Assembly (NCBI GenBank): GCA_021203915.1 | Contig: JAJQAI010000108.1 | Span: forward strand, 1-5,343 | Direction: 5' to 3' | DNA from: Prevotella sp. | GTDB taxonomy: Bacteria > Bacteroidota > Bacteroidia > Bacteroidales > Bacteroidaceae | DNA: 5,343 bases | Shown: positions 1 to 5,249 of the stretch, one piece after another | Numbering within the stretch: the stretch's first letter is position 1 | How the letters are laid out: each line of letters opens with the position of its first letter | Translations under genes and position numbers: made by a program | Notes under the pieces: model-generated | The model's input: only the letters and a program-made list of their open reading frames with translations | What the model was told of the DNA's origin: nothing | Database searches by the model: none

Positions 1-18
1 GTCTTTTAATTGATCGCT

Positions 19-31
19 AGTTATCATAACT
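19..31. repeat. Short perfect inverted repeat (6-1-6)
   Basis: AGTTAT-C-ATAACT is a perfect 6-bp inverted repeat around one base, downstream of the acyl-CoA synthetase stop codon. It could be a binding site or part of the 3' structure of that transcript. In such AT-rich DNA a site of this size can also arise by chance, and the neighbouring gene on the left is outside the window. Confidence 0.25.
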
Positions 32-32
32 T

Positions 33-57
33 AAAAAAGATTTAGGCCAAAAAATCT
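33..57 (-). terminator. Weak intrinsic terminator after the acyl-CoA synthetase gene
   Basis: Read on the minus strand, AGATTT and AAATCT form a perfect 6-bp stem around an 8-base loop (stem arms at 52-57 and 38-43). The RNA then continues as a run of six U (A33-A38 on the plus strand). The stem begins at the last base of the synthetase stop codon region. The position and U-run fit an intrinsic terminator, but the stem is short and AT-rich, so it may be inefficient. Confidence 0.4.
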
Positions 58-1871
58 CATCCCTTTTCTTCATATATTTTATCAATTACGGTTTTGTAAT
101 GTTCTTCTAAAATTTTTCGTCTTATTTTCAGCGTGTTTGTAATTTCGCCACTTTCCATCTTAAGGTCATTGGGCAACAAAGCAAAACGTTTTATTTTTTC
201 AAAGCTAGCGAATTGTTGCTGAAGGGTTTCTATGCGTTCTTCCATCATAAGGTGGATTTTATCATTAGCGCAGAGTTCTTCGCGGGAAGTAAAATCAATA
301 CCATTATTTCTAGCATATTCCTCAAGTAGCTCGTAATCCGGAATAATGAGTGCCGAAACAAATTTTCTATTGTCAGCTACAACAATTATATGGTCAATAT
401 ATTTGTCAACTAAAAGCTTAGATTCAATCATTTGTGGCGCAATATATTTTCCATTGGAAGTTTTGAACAAATCCTTGATTCTCTCTTTTAGGAAAAGCTC
501 GCCACCTTGAAAATACCCTGCATCTCCAGTGTGGAAGTAACCTTCTTCATCGAATGCCTCTTGGTTTAAATCTTCTCTCTTATAATACCCTTTGGTAATT
601 GTGGGACCTTTTAAGAGAATCTCATCATTTTCTCCTATTTTTATGTCAAGCCCTTTTATGGGATAGCCAACAGAACCAATAGTAAATGGCTCATCCTTAT
701 GGTTACACGATACTGTAGCAAGACTCTCTGTAAGACCATATCCAAAAACCATCCAAATTCCGATGGAATGGACAAAACTTTCAATCTCTGAAGAAATTGC
801 TGCACCAGCTGTTGGGAAGAAGTTGGGGTGGTCTAGCCCGATACTCTTTCTTATTTGACTAAATAGCATTTTATCAACAGCCTCATATTGGGTACGAAGC
901 CATGCGGGTGGGTGTTTACCCTGGCTTAAGTATTCAATGTTGTATTTGCGTCCAATGGCCAAGGCCTCGGAAAAGAGTTTTTGTTTTACTAACCCTTGTT
1001 TATCCATTTTGTCTTTAACGCTAACATATAGCTTTTCCCAAAATCTCGGTACAGCACACATACATGTTGGATGAGTCTCTCTCATAGCACGCAGAATCTC
1101 TTTTGGGTCAGTATTAACTACGATTTGAGCTCCTTCGCTTATGCACAAAATTATCCATCCTCTTTCTAGGATGTGTGTAAAGGGTAGAAAATCAACGATT
1201 CTATCTGTTTCTCTAACTGGTATGACTTCACTATTTACCTTTAGGGCAGCATGAAATTGTCCATAGGTAATCATTACCCCTTTACTATTTCCTGTAGTAC
1301 CACTGGTATAGAGGATATTGCAGAGGTCTTCATCTGTTGCCTCGTGGTATAAATTTCGAAGTTCTTTAAGGTGCGTCTCTATATCTTTTGATGAAAGTAA
1401 ATCATCGAAATAAACGCTAAAGTTATCATCTGTAGCTATGTTAACTCTACGGTCATAAATTACTATTTTTTCTAAGGTTGGACAATGCAGAAATATGCGC
1501 TTTGCCTTATCGTATTGTTCTTGTTCTCCAACGAATAGTAGACGTATTTGAGCATCATCAATCATATGGTGTATTTGCTGTTCACTACTAGTGGCATAAA
1601 AAGGCACACTCACAGCTCTTACACCAAATATTCCAAAATCTGTGTAGATATATTGTACAGCATTTTGTGAAAATATTCCTACATTTTCTTGCACACCTAC
1701 ACCCAAGGATAAAAGGGCTAATGAAACCTTTTGAACCTTAAAAGAGAATTCTTGCCATGTGACAGACTTCCATTCTTCTTCCCCAAAGTCACGATACTTA
1801 AGTGCACACTTATCTTTATACTTTCTTGCTTGTTCATGCACGAGAATAGAAAGATGGCATTTTGTCTGCAT
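57..1871 (-). CDS. Long-chain acyl-CoA synthetase (AMP-forming), FAA1/FadD15-like
   Basis: This 604-residue protein is a complete member of the ANL adenylate-forming superfamily, COG1022 (FAA1) branch. It activates a fatty acid with ATP to an acyl-AMP and transfers the acyl group to CoA, at the cytoplasmic membrane face or in the cytosol. The large N-terminal domain carries the phosphate-binding loop LYTSGTTGNSKGV (about 187-199), PRFWEK (275-280) and the adenine-binding FGYGLTES (376-383). HTGD (447-450) supplies the ribose-binding Asp. The hinge region KERIKDLFKTSNGKYIAP (about 462-479) opens the small C-terminal domain, and GEITNTLKIRRK near 575-586 holds the probable catalytic lysine (K582). 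No signal peptide or membrane helix is apparent. Length and all motifs are normal for the family. The ATG gives the expected N-terminus (a HLSxLVHEQARKY start) and has only an A-rich upstream tract, no Shine-Dalgarno. The gene is monocistronic in view and divergent from argE. Substrate chain length cannot be read from sequence; exogenous fatty-acid use is the usual inference. Confidence 0.95.
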   Translation of the reverse strand: MQTKCHLSILVHEQARKYKDKCALKYRDFGEEEWKSVTWQEFSFKVQKVSLALLSLGVGVQENVGIFSQNAVQYIYTDFGIFGVRAVSVPFYATSSEQQIHHMIDDAQIRLLFVGEQEQYDKAKRIFLHCPTLEKIVIYDRRVNIATDDNFSVYFDDLLSSKDIETHLKELRNLYHEATDEDLCNILYTSGTTGNSKGVMITYGQFHAALKVNSEVIPVRETDRIVDFLPFTHILERGWIILCISEGAQIVVNTDPKEILRAMRETHPTCMCAVPRFWEKLYVSVKDKMDKQGLVKQKLFSEALAIGRKYNIEYLSQGKHPPAWLRTQYEAVDKMLFSQIRKSIGLDHPNFFPTAGAAISSEIESFVHSIGIWMVFGYGLTESLATVSCNHKDEPFTIGSVGYPIKGLDIKIGENDEILLKGPTITKGYYKREDLNQEAFDEEGYFHTGDAGYFQGGELFLKERIKDLFKTSNGKYIAPQMIESKLLVDKYIDHIIVVADNRKFVSALIIPDYELLEEYARNNGIDFTSREELCANDKIHLMMEERIETLQQQFASFEKIKRFALLPNDLKMESGEITNTLKIRRKILEEHYKTVIDKIYEEKG

Positions 1872-2067
1872 TATTGAGAGTTTTTTTAATGACTTTTGAA
1901 AGTATATTTTTTTAGCAGAGTAGGTTCAACTCTTTTGCTTATGAACCACCACCCAATTGATATTTGAGTTTTTTTTCTTAGAGCTCATAAGAAATATTTC
2001 TCTTTAGGGTTGATAACCTCAAGGGGGTAAAGCCCACGAAATCTATGGCATCATAGCTATTAGAGTT
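1872..2067 (-). promoter_or_regulatory. Long structured 5' leader of the acyl-CoA synthetase mRNA
   Basis: If transcription starts about 6 bases after the -7 box at 2073-2080, the synthetase mRNA has a leader of roughly 195 bases. Several inverted repeats are visible. CTATG/CATAG (2043-2047, 2052-2056) has a 4-base loop. An outer CTTTA/TAAAG pair (2002-2006, 2028-2032) encloses GGTT/AACC (2008-2011, 2015-2018). AGAAATATTTCT (1990-2001) is a perfect palindrome. AGAGT/ACTCT (1917-1921, 1929-1933) has a 7-base loop. I do not recognise a known riboswitch class, and no U-run follows these hairpins, so a classic terminator-attenuator is not shown. The region is regulatory by position; the mechanism is unknown. 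Confidence 0.4.
1926..1988 (-). CDS. Possible 20-codon upstream ORF in the synthetase leader
   Basis: An ATG at 1988 opens a 20-codon frame ending in TGA at 1928-1926. It encodes a lysine-rich N-terminal part (MSSKKKN) followed by NWVVVHKQKS. It lies wholly inside the presumed leader of the acyl-CoA synthetase, ending 54 bases before that gene's ATG. Its stop codon falls in the loop of the AGAGT/ACTCT hairpin (1917-1933), so ribosomes finishing it would disrupt that hairpin. A purine stretch (AAAGAG) lies about 13 bases upstream. Nothing proves translation: a frame of this length is expected by chance, and I recognise no family. Confidence 0.2.
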   Translation of the reverse strand: MSSKKKNSNINWVVVHKQKS

Positions 2068-2072
2068 TGATG

Positions 2073-2104
2073 CAAAGTTAATTTAATTATACCAAAAGCG
2101 CAAA
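2073..2104 (-). promoter_or_regulatory. Bacteroidetes-type promoter of the acyl-CoA synthetase gene
   Basis: On the minus strand TTTG (2104-2101) is followed after exactly 20 bases by TAACTTTG (2080-2073). This matches the known Bacteroidetes housekeeping sigma consensus TTTG-N19-21-TAnnTTTG. Transcription should begin near 2066-2068 and run leftward. It is divergent from the argE promoter, with about 70 bases between the two -33 boxes. Confidence 0.65.
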
Positions 2105-2130
2105 CATAATCTTTGTTTTTGCTTGAAACT

Positions 2131-2151
2131 TTAGGGGGTATGCTTAGGGGG
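2131..2151. repeat. Direct repeat TTAGGGGG x2 between divergent promoters
   Basis: TTAGGGGG occurs at 2131-2138 and again at 2144-2151, 13 bases apart start to start, with a TATGC spacer. G5 runs stand out strongly in this AT-rich intergenic DNA. The pair lies about 22 bases upstream of the argE -33 box and about 26 bases upstream of the synthetase -33 box, a natural place for an activator or shared regulator. No regulator is identified; function is inferred from position only. Confidence 0.4.
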
Positions 2152-2173
2152 ATTTATTAAGTTAAAATATAGA

Positions 2174-2205
2174 TTTGCTCTTTTCATGATTAAATGCTAT
2201 TTTTG
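2174..2205 (+). promoter_or_regulatory. Bacteroidetes-type promoter of argE
   Basis: TTTG (2174-2177), 20 bases, then TATTTTTG (2198-2205) match the Bacteroidetes consensus at ideal spacing. The predicted start is near 2211, leaving a leader of about 65 bases before the argE ATG. I see no leader peptide or hairpin there. Confidence 0.65.
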
Positions 2206-2277
2206 CAAATACTTACTTGAAGAAAGTTAGCAAAAAAGCTCTTTTCCACAATTAAACTCTTTTTATTTCTATGTCCT

Positions 2278-3339
2278 ATGTCACATATAGATTATCTTCA
2301 AGATGCAGTTAGTCTTTTAAAGAAACTCGTAGCTATACCATCTATAAGTAAAGAAGAAAAACGGGCAGCAGATTTACTCCAAACGACTTTAATTGAGTAT
2401 GGATTTAAGCCTTTTCGCGAGGGGAATAATCTATGGGCTATTTCTAAAGATATTGACCCCGAAAAGCCTACCTTGCTTTTAAATGCACATATAGATACTG
2501 TTAAGGCCGGTGAATCTTGGAAAAGGGACCCATATTCTGTAGGTGATGATTTAGACATAGTTTATGGCTTGGGAAGTAATGACTGTGGTGGTGGCCTAGT
2601 AGCTTTGCTTCAAGTATTTAGGTACTTAAGTTTAAGTCCTCAAGCATATAACGTCATTTATCTTGCCTCTGCTGAGGAAGAAATTTCTGGAGCAAATGGT
2701 ATAAAAAAAGTACTTCCAAAATTACCCAAGATAGATATAGCCATTGTGGGGGAACCAACTAGTATGCAAATAGCTGTCTCAGAGCGTGGACTTATGGTAG
2801 TGGATGCTATAGCTAAAGGCATTTCATCTCACGTAGCAAACGAAGGTGGTAAGAACGCTATTTATGTTGCTATGGATGATATACAATGGATTAGAAACTA
2901 TCACTTTAAAAGAAAGAGTGAACTTCTTGGCCCTACAAAGATGACAGTTACCCTAATTAATGCAGGAACACAACATAATGTCTTACCTGCAGAATGTCAT
3001 TTTACAATAGATGTGCGTACAAATGAATATTATACGAACGAGGAGGTCTTTGACATTCTTTGCCACAATCTAAAGAGTGAACTTAAGGCTCGTTCTTTTC
3101 ATCTTCGTTCTTCCAAAATAAGCTTAGATAACCCTTTAGTTCGCCATTGCATTGAAATGGGGATAAAGCCTTATGGATCTTCTACTTTGTCTGACCAAGC
3201 ATTAATGATGTTTCCATCGTTTAAATTAGGTCCTGGAGACACTTCACGTTCGCATCAGGGGGATGAGTATATAAAGGTGAGTGAAATAGATGATGCTATA
3301 AAGACATATATAAAGCTACTTGATGGCTTTAAGTGGTAG
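2278..3339 (+). CDS. argE: N-acetyl/N-succinyl-ornithine (or -citrulline) deacylase, M20 family ArgE
   Basis: This 353-residue zinc-dependent M20 amidohydrolase matches the short ArgE typical of Bacteroidales, which removes the N-acyl group from an arginine-pathway intermediate in the cytoplasm. The metal site is complete: H71 in NAHIDTV, the bridging D102 in GSNDCGG, catalytic E134 and ligand E135 in SAEEEISG, E159 in VGEPT, and H326 in the C-terminal SHQGDEYI. Residues of about 163-272 form the inserted dimerisation domain with the conserved GISSHVANEGGKNA and NAGTQHNVLPAEC segments. The ATG at 2278 gives the usual N-terminus; an ATG at 2271 is out of frame. There is no clear Shine-Dalgarno, as is usual in this phylum. 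Some Bacteroidetes are known to make arginine through N-succinyl intermediates, so the substrate may be succinylated and may be citrulline, not ornithine; sequence alone does not decide. The gene stands alone here with its own promoter. Related M20 enzymes (DapE, CPG2-like) are less likely given the close match to the Bacteroidales ArgE pattern. Confidence 0.88.
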   Translation: MSHIDYLQDAVSLLKKLVAIPSISKEEKRAADLLQTTLIEYGFKPFREGNNLWAISKDIDPEKPTLLLNAHIDTVKAGESWKRDPYSVGDDLDIVYGLGSNDCGGGLVALLQVFRYLSLSPQAYNVIYLASAEEEISGANGIKKVLPKLPKIDIAIVGEPTSMQIAVSERGLMVVDAIAKGISSHVANEGGKNAIYVAMDDIQWIRNYHFKRKSELLGPTKMTVTLINAGTQHNVLPAECHFTIDVRTNEYYTNEEVFDILCHNLKSELKARSFHLRSSKISLDNPLVRHCIEMGIKPYGSSTLSDQALMMFPSFKLGPGDTSRSHQGDEYIKVSEIDDAIKTYIKLLDGFKW

Positions 3340-3375
3340 AGGGTTTTTCTTTTTATTGATGTAAGCACTTGTTAT

Positions 3376-3411
3376 CTATTTGAATTTTCTTTTGAAGCAA
3401 ATAGCATTTTT
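3376..3411 (+). terminator. Weak intrinsic terminator candidate after argE
   Basis: CTATTTG (3376-3382) and CAAATAG (3398-3404) form a perfect 7-bp stem around a 15-base loop, followed two bases later by TTTTT (3407-3411). It sits 37 bases beyond the argE stop. The stem is AT-rich and the loop large, so termination may be leaky and argE transcripts could continue into the next gene. Confidence 0.35.
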
Positions 3412-3432
3412 CAGCATTTTTTCCTATATTTG
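3403..3432 (+). promoter_or_regulatory. Promoter (-7 box) of the methyltransferase-like/adenosyltransferase unit
   Basis: TATATTTG at 3425-3432 is a perfect Bacteroidetes -7 element (TAnnTTTG) followed by CAAAG, much as at the argE promoter. No TTTG or TTG lies at the expected 19-21 base distance; the nearest is TTTG at 3391-3394, 30 bases away. Directly upstream is an imperfect tandem repeat, AGCATTTTTC (3403-3412) and AGCATTTTTTC (3413-3423), which may take the place of the -33 box or bind a factor. The predicted start is near 3438. Confidence 0.5.
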
Positions 3433-3443
3433 CAAAGCAGGGG

Positions 3444-3467
3444 GTCTAATTTAGTGGTGAATTAGAC
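3444..3467 (+). repeat. Perfect 8-bp inverted repeat at the start of the transcript
   Basis: GTCTAATT (3444-3451) and AATTAGAC (3460-3467) are exact inverted copies around the 8-base loop TAGTGGTG. It begins only about 12 bases after the -7 box, so it would form a hairpin at or near the 5' end of the mRNA, or serve as a two-fold operator overlapping the transcription start. No U-run follows, so it is not a terminator. Confidence 0.5.
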
Positions 3468-3503
3468 GATTTTGCGACAAAAGAAGTTTTAAAAAAGCTA
3501 AAC

Positions 3504-3510
3504 AAAGGAG
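3504..3510 (+). promoter_or_regulatory. Shine-Dalgarno-like AAAGGAG, distant from the start codon
   Basis: AAAGGAG is a good anti-SD match but ends 18 bases before the ATG at 3529, much farther than the usual 5-9 bases. An in-frame TAA at 3517-3519 rules out an earlier start, so the ATG stands. An 8-bp palindrome TAGCGCTA (3522-3529) lies between them and touches the start codon. A functional role for the SD is uncertain. Confidence 0.3.
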
Positions 3511-3528
3511 TGTAGTTAAATTAGCGCT

Positions 3529-4125
3529 ATGCTTAAAAAGTTAATATGGCTTAGTAGGATACGTTATTGTCGTGGGTTCGGAATACAGTCACCATGGGCA
3601 TTTAGATTGGTACGTGATGTAATAAATGAGCACTATAGCTATTACAGTTACGAAAAATTAAGACAGCGTCACCCTGATTTAGGTCGAAAGCGCATCAAAC
3701 TTTTAGAGTTGTATTTTCGTTTATCGAATTACTCTCAACCTAAAGTAATTGTTGACTTTGGTGCTTTGGATAATGTCAATAAAGACTATTTTGAAGCAGG
3801 TTGTAATAAGGCTAAATACATTTCTATTGACAAAGAGATTAGCCAGGGAGATTTAAAAGATTTACTTTTTAGTCTTGAAAGTATTGACATAGTTAGAATG
3901 GGACCCAGCGGGGATCTCGATTTATTCTTTAAGAGTGTGACTTTAGTACCCCATAATGGAATGTTGCTCATAATTGAGGGTATTTCTCAAAATCATAATG
4001 CTAAGACGTTATGGAAAAGAATTTTGGAGCAATCCCAAAATGTGGTCACATTTGACCTCTATTATTGCGGCCTCGTCTTTTTTGACGAAAAACGCTACAC
4101 GAAGAACTACATTATTAACTTTTGA
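3529..4125 (+). CDS. Degenerate SAM-methyltransferase-like (Rossmann-fold) protein, function unknown
   Basis: This 198-residue protein has no signal peptide or membrane segment. It resembles a Bacteroidales family usually annotated as hypothetical or class I SAM-dependent methyltransferase. The N-terminal signature CRGFGIQSPWAFRLVRDVIN (14-33) and the C-terminal FFDEKRYTKNYIINF (184-198) look like family hallmarks. The middle keeps the alternating strand order of the fold: KVIVDFG (72-78, strand 1), KYISID (96-101, strand 2 ending in an acidic residue), SIDIVRMGPSGD (118-129, strand 4) and GMLLIIEGI (144-152, strand 5). Motif I, normally DxGxGxG, is VDFGALDN here, so the glycine-rich SAM loop is lost and catalysis is doubtful. 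The adenosyltransferase gene begins 11 bases after the stop, suggesting co-transcription and perhaps coupled translation. A structural or regulatory role is possible; no substrate can be named. Confidence 0.8.
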   Translation: MLKKLIWLSRIRYCRGFGIQSPWAFRLVRDVINEHYSYYSYEKLRQRHPDLGRKRIKLLELYFRLSNYSQPKVIVDFGALDNVNKDYFEAGCNKAKYISIDKEISQGDLKDLLFSLESIDIVRMGPSGDLDLFFKSVTLVPHNGMLLIIEGISQNHNAKTLWKRILEQSQNVVTFDLYYCGLVFFDEKRYTKNYIINF

Positions 4126-4136
4126 ATTTTTTTAAA

Positions 4137-4700
4137 ATGAAAATAACGAAAGTATACACCCGAAAAGGAGACCTTGGTACGACAGGACTTGTCGGAGGCC
4201 TTAAGGTGAAAAAAACTAATGCTAGGATTGAAGCATATGGGACGGTAGACGAATTAAGTGCCCATTTGGGTATGTTGGCCTCGTTTATGAAAGATGGTCC
4301 AGATAAGGATTTAATCTATCGTACGCAGCGCAATTTATTTACTGTTTGCTCATATTTAGCAACAGACAAGACACAAACAATGCTTGCGCCCTCCTATACC
4401 CTAGATGCATTAGAGGTTGAAATACTAGAAAACGAGATAGATATAATAAACGCAAATATTCCTCCACAGACCTCATTCATTTTACCTGGGGGCTCTCATG
4501 AGGCAGCCATAGCTCATGTTTGTAGGACTGTGTGCCGAAGAGCTGAACGCAGAATTTTCTTACTTGGGGAAAGTACTGAACTTGACCCTGAAGTTCTTCA
4601 ATATATCAATCGTTTGTCTGATTATCTTTTTGTGCTTTCTAGGAAATTGAACTTTATTGACGGAGTAAGAGAAAAAGTTTGGGAGAAATCTTGTAAATAA
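4137..4700 (+). CDS. pduO: Cob(I)alamin adenosyltransferase, PduO type
   Basis: This 187-residue ATP:cob(I)alamin adenosyltransferase transfers the 5'-deoxyadenosyl group of ATP to reduced corrinoid, making adenosylcobalamin. PduO-type enzymes are trimeric five-helix bundles in the cytoplasm. The N-terminal ATP loop is VYTRKGDLGTTGLVGG (6-21), then YGTVDELSAHLG (34-45). FILPGG (114-119) is followed by HVCRTVCRRAERR (127-139), and NRLSDYLFVLSRKLN (158-172) closes the fold. By alignment to the Lactobacillus reuteri enzyme, D38 and R130 match the Asp35-Arg128 salt bridge, F114 matches Phe112 (which displaces the lower ligand), and R134 matches Arg132. A longer frame could start at TTG 4122, overlapping the upstream stop, but ATG 4137 gives the family's normal N-terminus and is preferred. 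Likely clients are B12 enzymes such as methylmalonyl-CoA mutase in propionate formation (inference). I see no B12 riboswitch upstream and no pdu genes around it. Confidence 0.93.
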   Translation: MKITKVYTRKGDLGTTGLVGGLKVKKTNARIEAYGTVDELSAHLGMLASFMKDGPDKDLIYRTQRNLFTVCSYLATDKTQTMLAPSYTLDALEVEILENEIDIINANIPPQTSFILPGGSHEAAIAHVCRTVCRRAERRIFLLGESTELDPEVLQYINRLSDYLFVLSRKLNFIDGVREKVWEKSCK

Positions 4701-4730
4701 GAAAAAATATATTACATTTGCGCTCGCAAA
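4691..4730 (+). promoter_or_regulatory. Promoter of the DUF2795 gene with palindrome over the start site
   Basis: TTG (4691-4693), 19 bases, then TACATTTG (4713-4720) fit the Bacteroidetes consensus; the -33 part lies inside the last codons of the adenosyltransferase gene. A 6-bp inverted repeat TTTGCG-CT-CGCAAA (4717-4730) overlaps the -7 box and the expected start near 4726, and could be an operator. The leader would be about 25 bases. Confidence 0.6.
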
Positions 4731-4749
4731 AATCTTAATCAATAGAGGC

Positions 4750-4971
4750 ATGTATTGGACACTTGAATTGGCTTCAAAACTTGAAGACGCACCATGGCCT
4801 GCTACCAAAGACGAATTGATAGATTATGCAATACGTTCTGGAGCACCGCTTGAAGTGTTGGAAAACTTGCAGGAAATAGAAGATGAGGGAGACGTCTATG
4901 AAAGTATCGAGGATATTTGGCCGGACTATCCCACCAAGGAGGATTTTCTATTCAATGAAGACGAATACTGA
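4750..4971 (+). CDS. Small acidic DUF2795 family protein
   Basis: This 73-residue protein is strongly acidic, with about 22 Asp/Glu against 4 Lys/Arg. The section APWPATKDELIDYAIRSGAP (14-33) followed by LEVLENLQEIEDEG matches the DUF2795 pattern (PATKxELIxYAxxxGAPxxVLxxL), a small helical domain of unknown function common in Bacteroidetes. The C-terminal tail (EDIWPDYPTKEDFLFNEDEY) is acidic and aromatic and probably flexible. There is no signal peptide, membrane helix or cysteine. AGAGG at 4744-4748 is close to the ATG but only two bases from it. It has its own promoter and a strong terminator, so it is a separate short transcript even though it lies 49 bases after the adenosyltransferase gene. 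A nucleic-acid- or protein-binding role is sometimes guessed for such domains; nothing here supports one. Confidence 0.88.
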   Translation: MYWTLELASKLEDAPWPATKDELIDYAIRSGAPLEVLENLQEIEDEGDVYESIEDIWPDYPTKEDFLFNEDEY

Positions 4972-5000
4972 TAGTCCTTGGAAGGATTAAATAGTTAAAT

Positions 5001-5048
5001 ATCAGCGGGATAAGCAAATAATGTTTGTTTGTCCCGCTGGTGTTTTTT
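5001..5048 (+). terminator. Strong intrinsic terminator after the DUF2795 gene
   Basis: An 18-base arm (5001-5018) pairs along its whole length with 5024-5041 around a 5-base loop. The GC core is CAGCGGGA/TCCCGCTGG, with G-U pairs allowed in the lower and upper parts. TTTTTT follows at 5043-5048. It begins 29 bases past the stop codon and is the clearest terminator in the window. Confidence 0.88.
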
Positions 5049-5081
5049 ATAAGTTATTTTGTATAATTTCTTGGGGAAGCT

Positions 5082-5231
5082 TTAGTATAAAAAGCCGAAA
5101 GTCCAAAGAGGTATCCTATTATTGTTACCTATTTCTATATCGTTAACCGCAAGATAACTATTTGGCAAATCAGCAATTTGTGTGAAATTCTTACTTTTCT
5201 TACTATGTAATTCTTGAGATAATAAAAGATT
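5082..5231 (-). pseudogene. Start-less 49-codon frame, probable 3' remnant of a gene
   Basis: On the minus strand a frame is open from 5231 to a TAA at 5084-5082 and translates to 49 residues that look protein-like, ending DIEIGNNNRIPLWTFGFLY. It has no ATG. A TAA (5234-5232) and a TGA come immediately upstream in the same frame, where the tandem-repeat region begins. The aromatic C-terminal pattern reminds me, without certainty, of the ends of Bacteroidetes AAA+ ATPases with a DUF4143-type C-terminal domain. I infer a decayed gene whose 5' part was lost or replaced. It could instead be a chance frame. Confidence 0.3.
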
Positions 5232-5249
5232 TTATCAAATAACATAAAA

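Noticed and set aside
2298..2558. 86-codon minus-strand open frame
   Set aside because: It lies entirely within argE, antisense to its conserved N-terminal region, and has no recognisable domain. It is a shadow of the real gene.
3433..3528. Possible cobalamin riboswitch ahead of the adenosyltransferase unit
   Set aside because: No B12-box-like sequence is visible and fewer than 100 bases are available between the presumed transcript start and the first ATG, too little for the usual cobalamin aptamer plus expression platform.
3786..3971. 61-codon minus-strand open frame
   Set aside because: It is antisense to the methyltransferase-like gene, with no promoter or family resemblance.
4560..4808. 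82-codon minus-strand open frame
   Set aside because: It runs antisense across the end of the adenosyltransferase gene, the promoter and the start of the DUF2795 gene, all of which are well supported on the plus strand.
5054..5128. Second minus-strand frame (about 24 codons, ending ASPRNYTK)
   Set aside because: It is short, has no ATG, is preceded directly by a stop, and overlaps the longer 49-codon frame, which reads more like protein.
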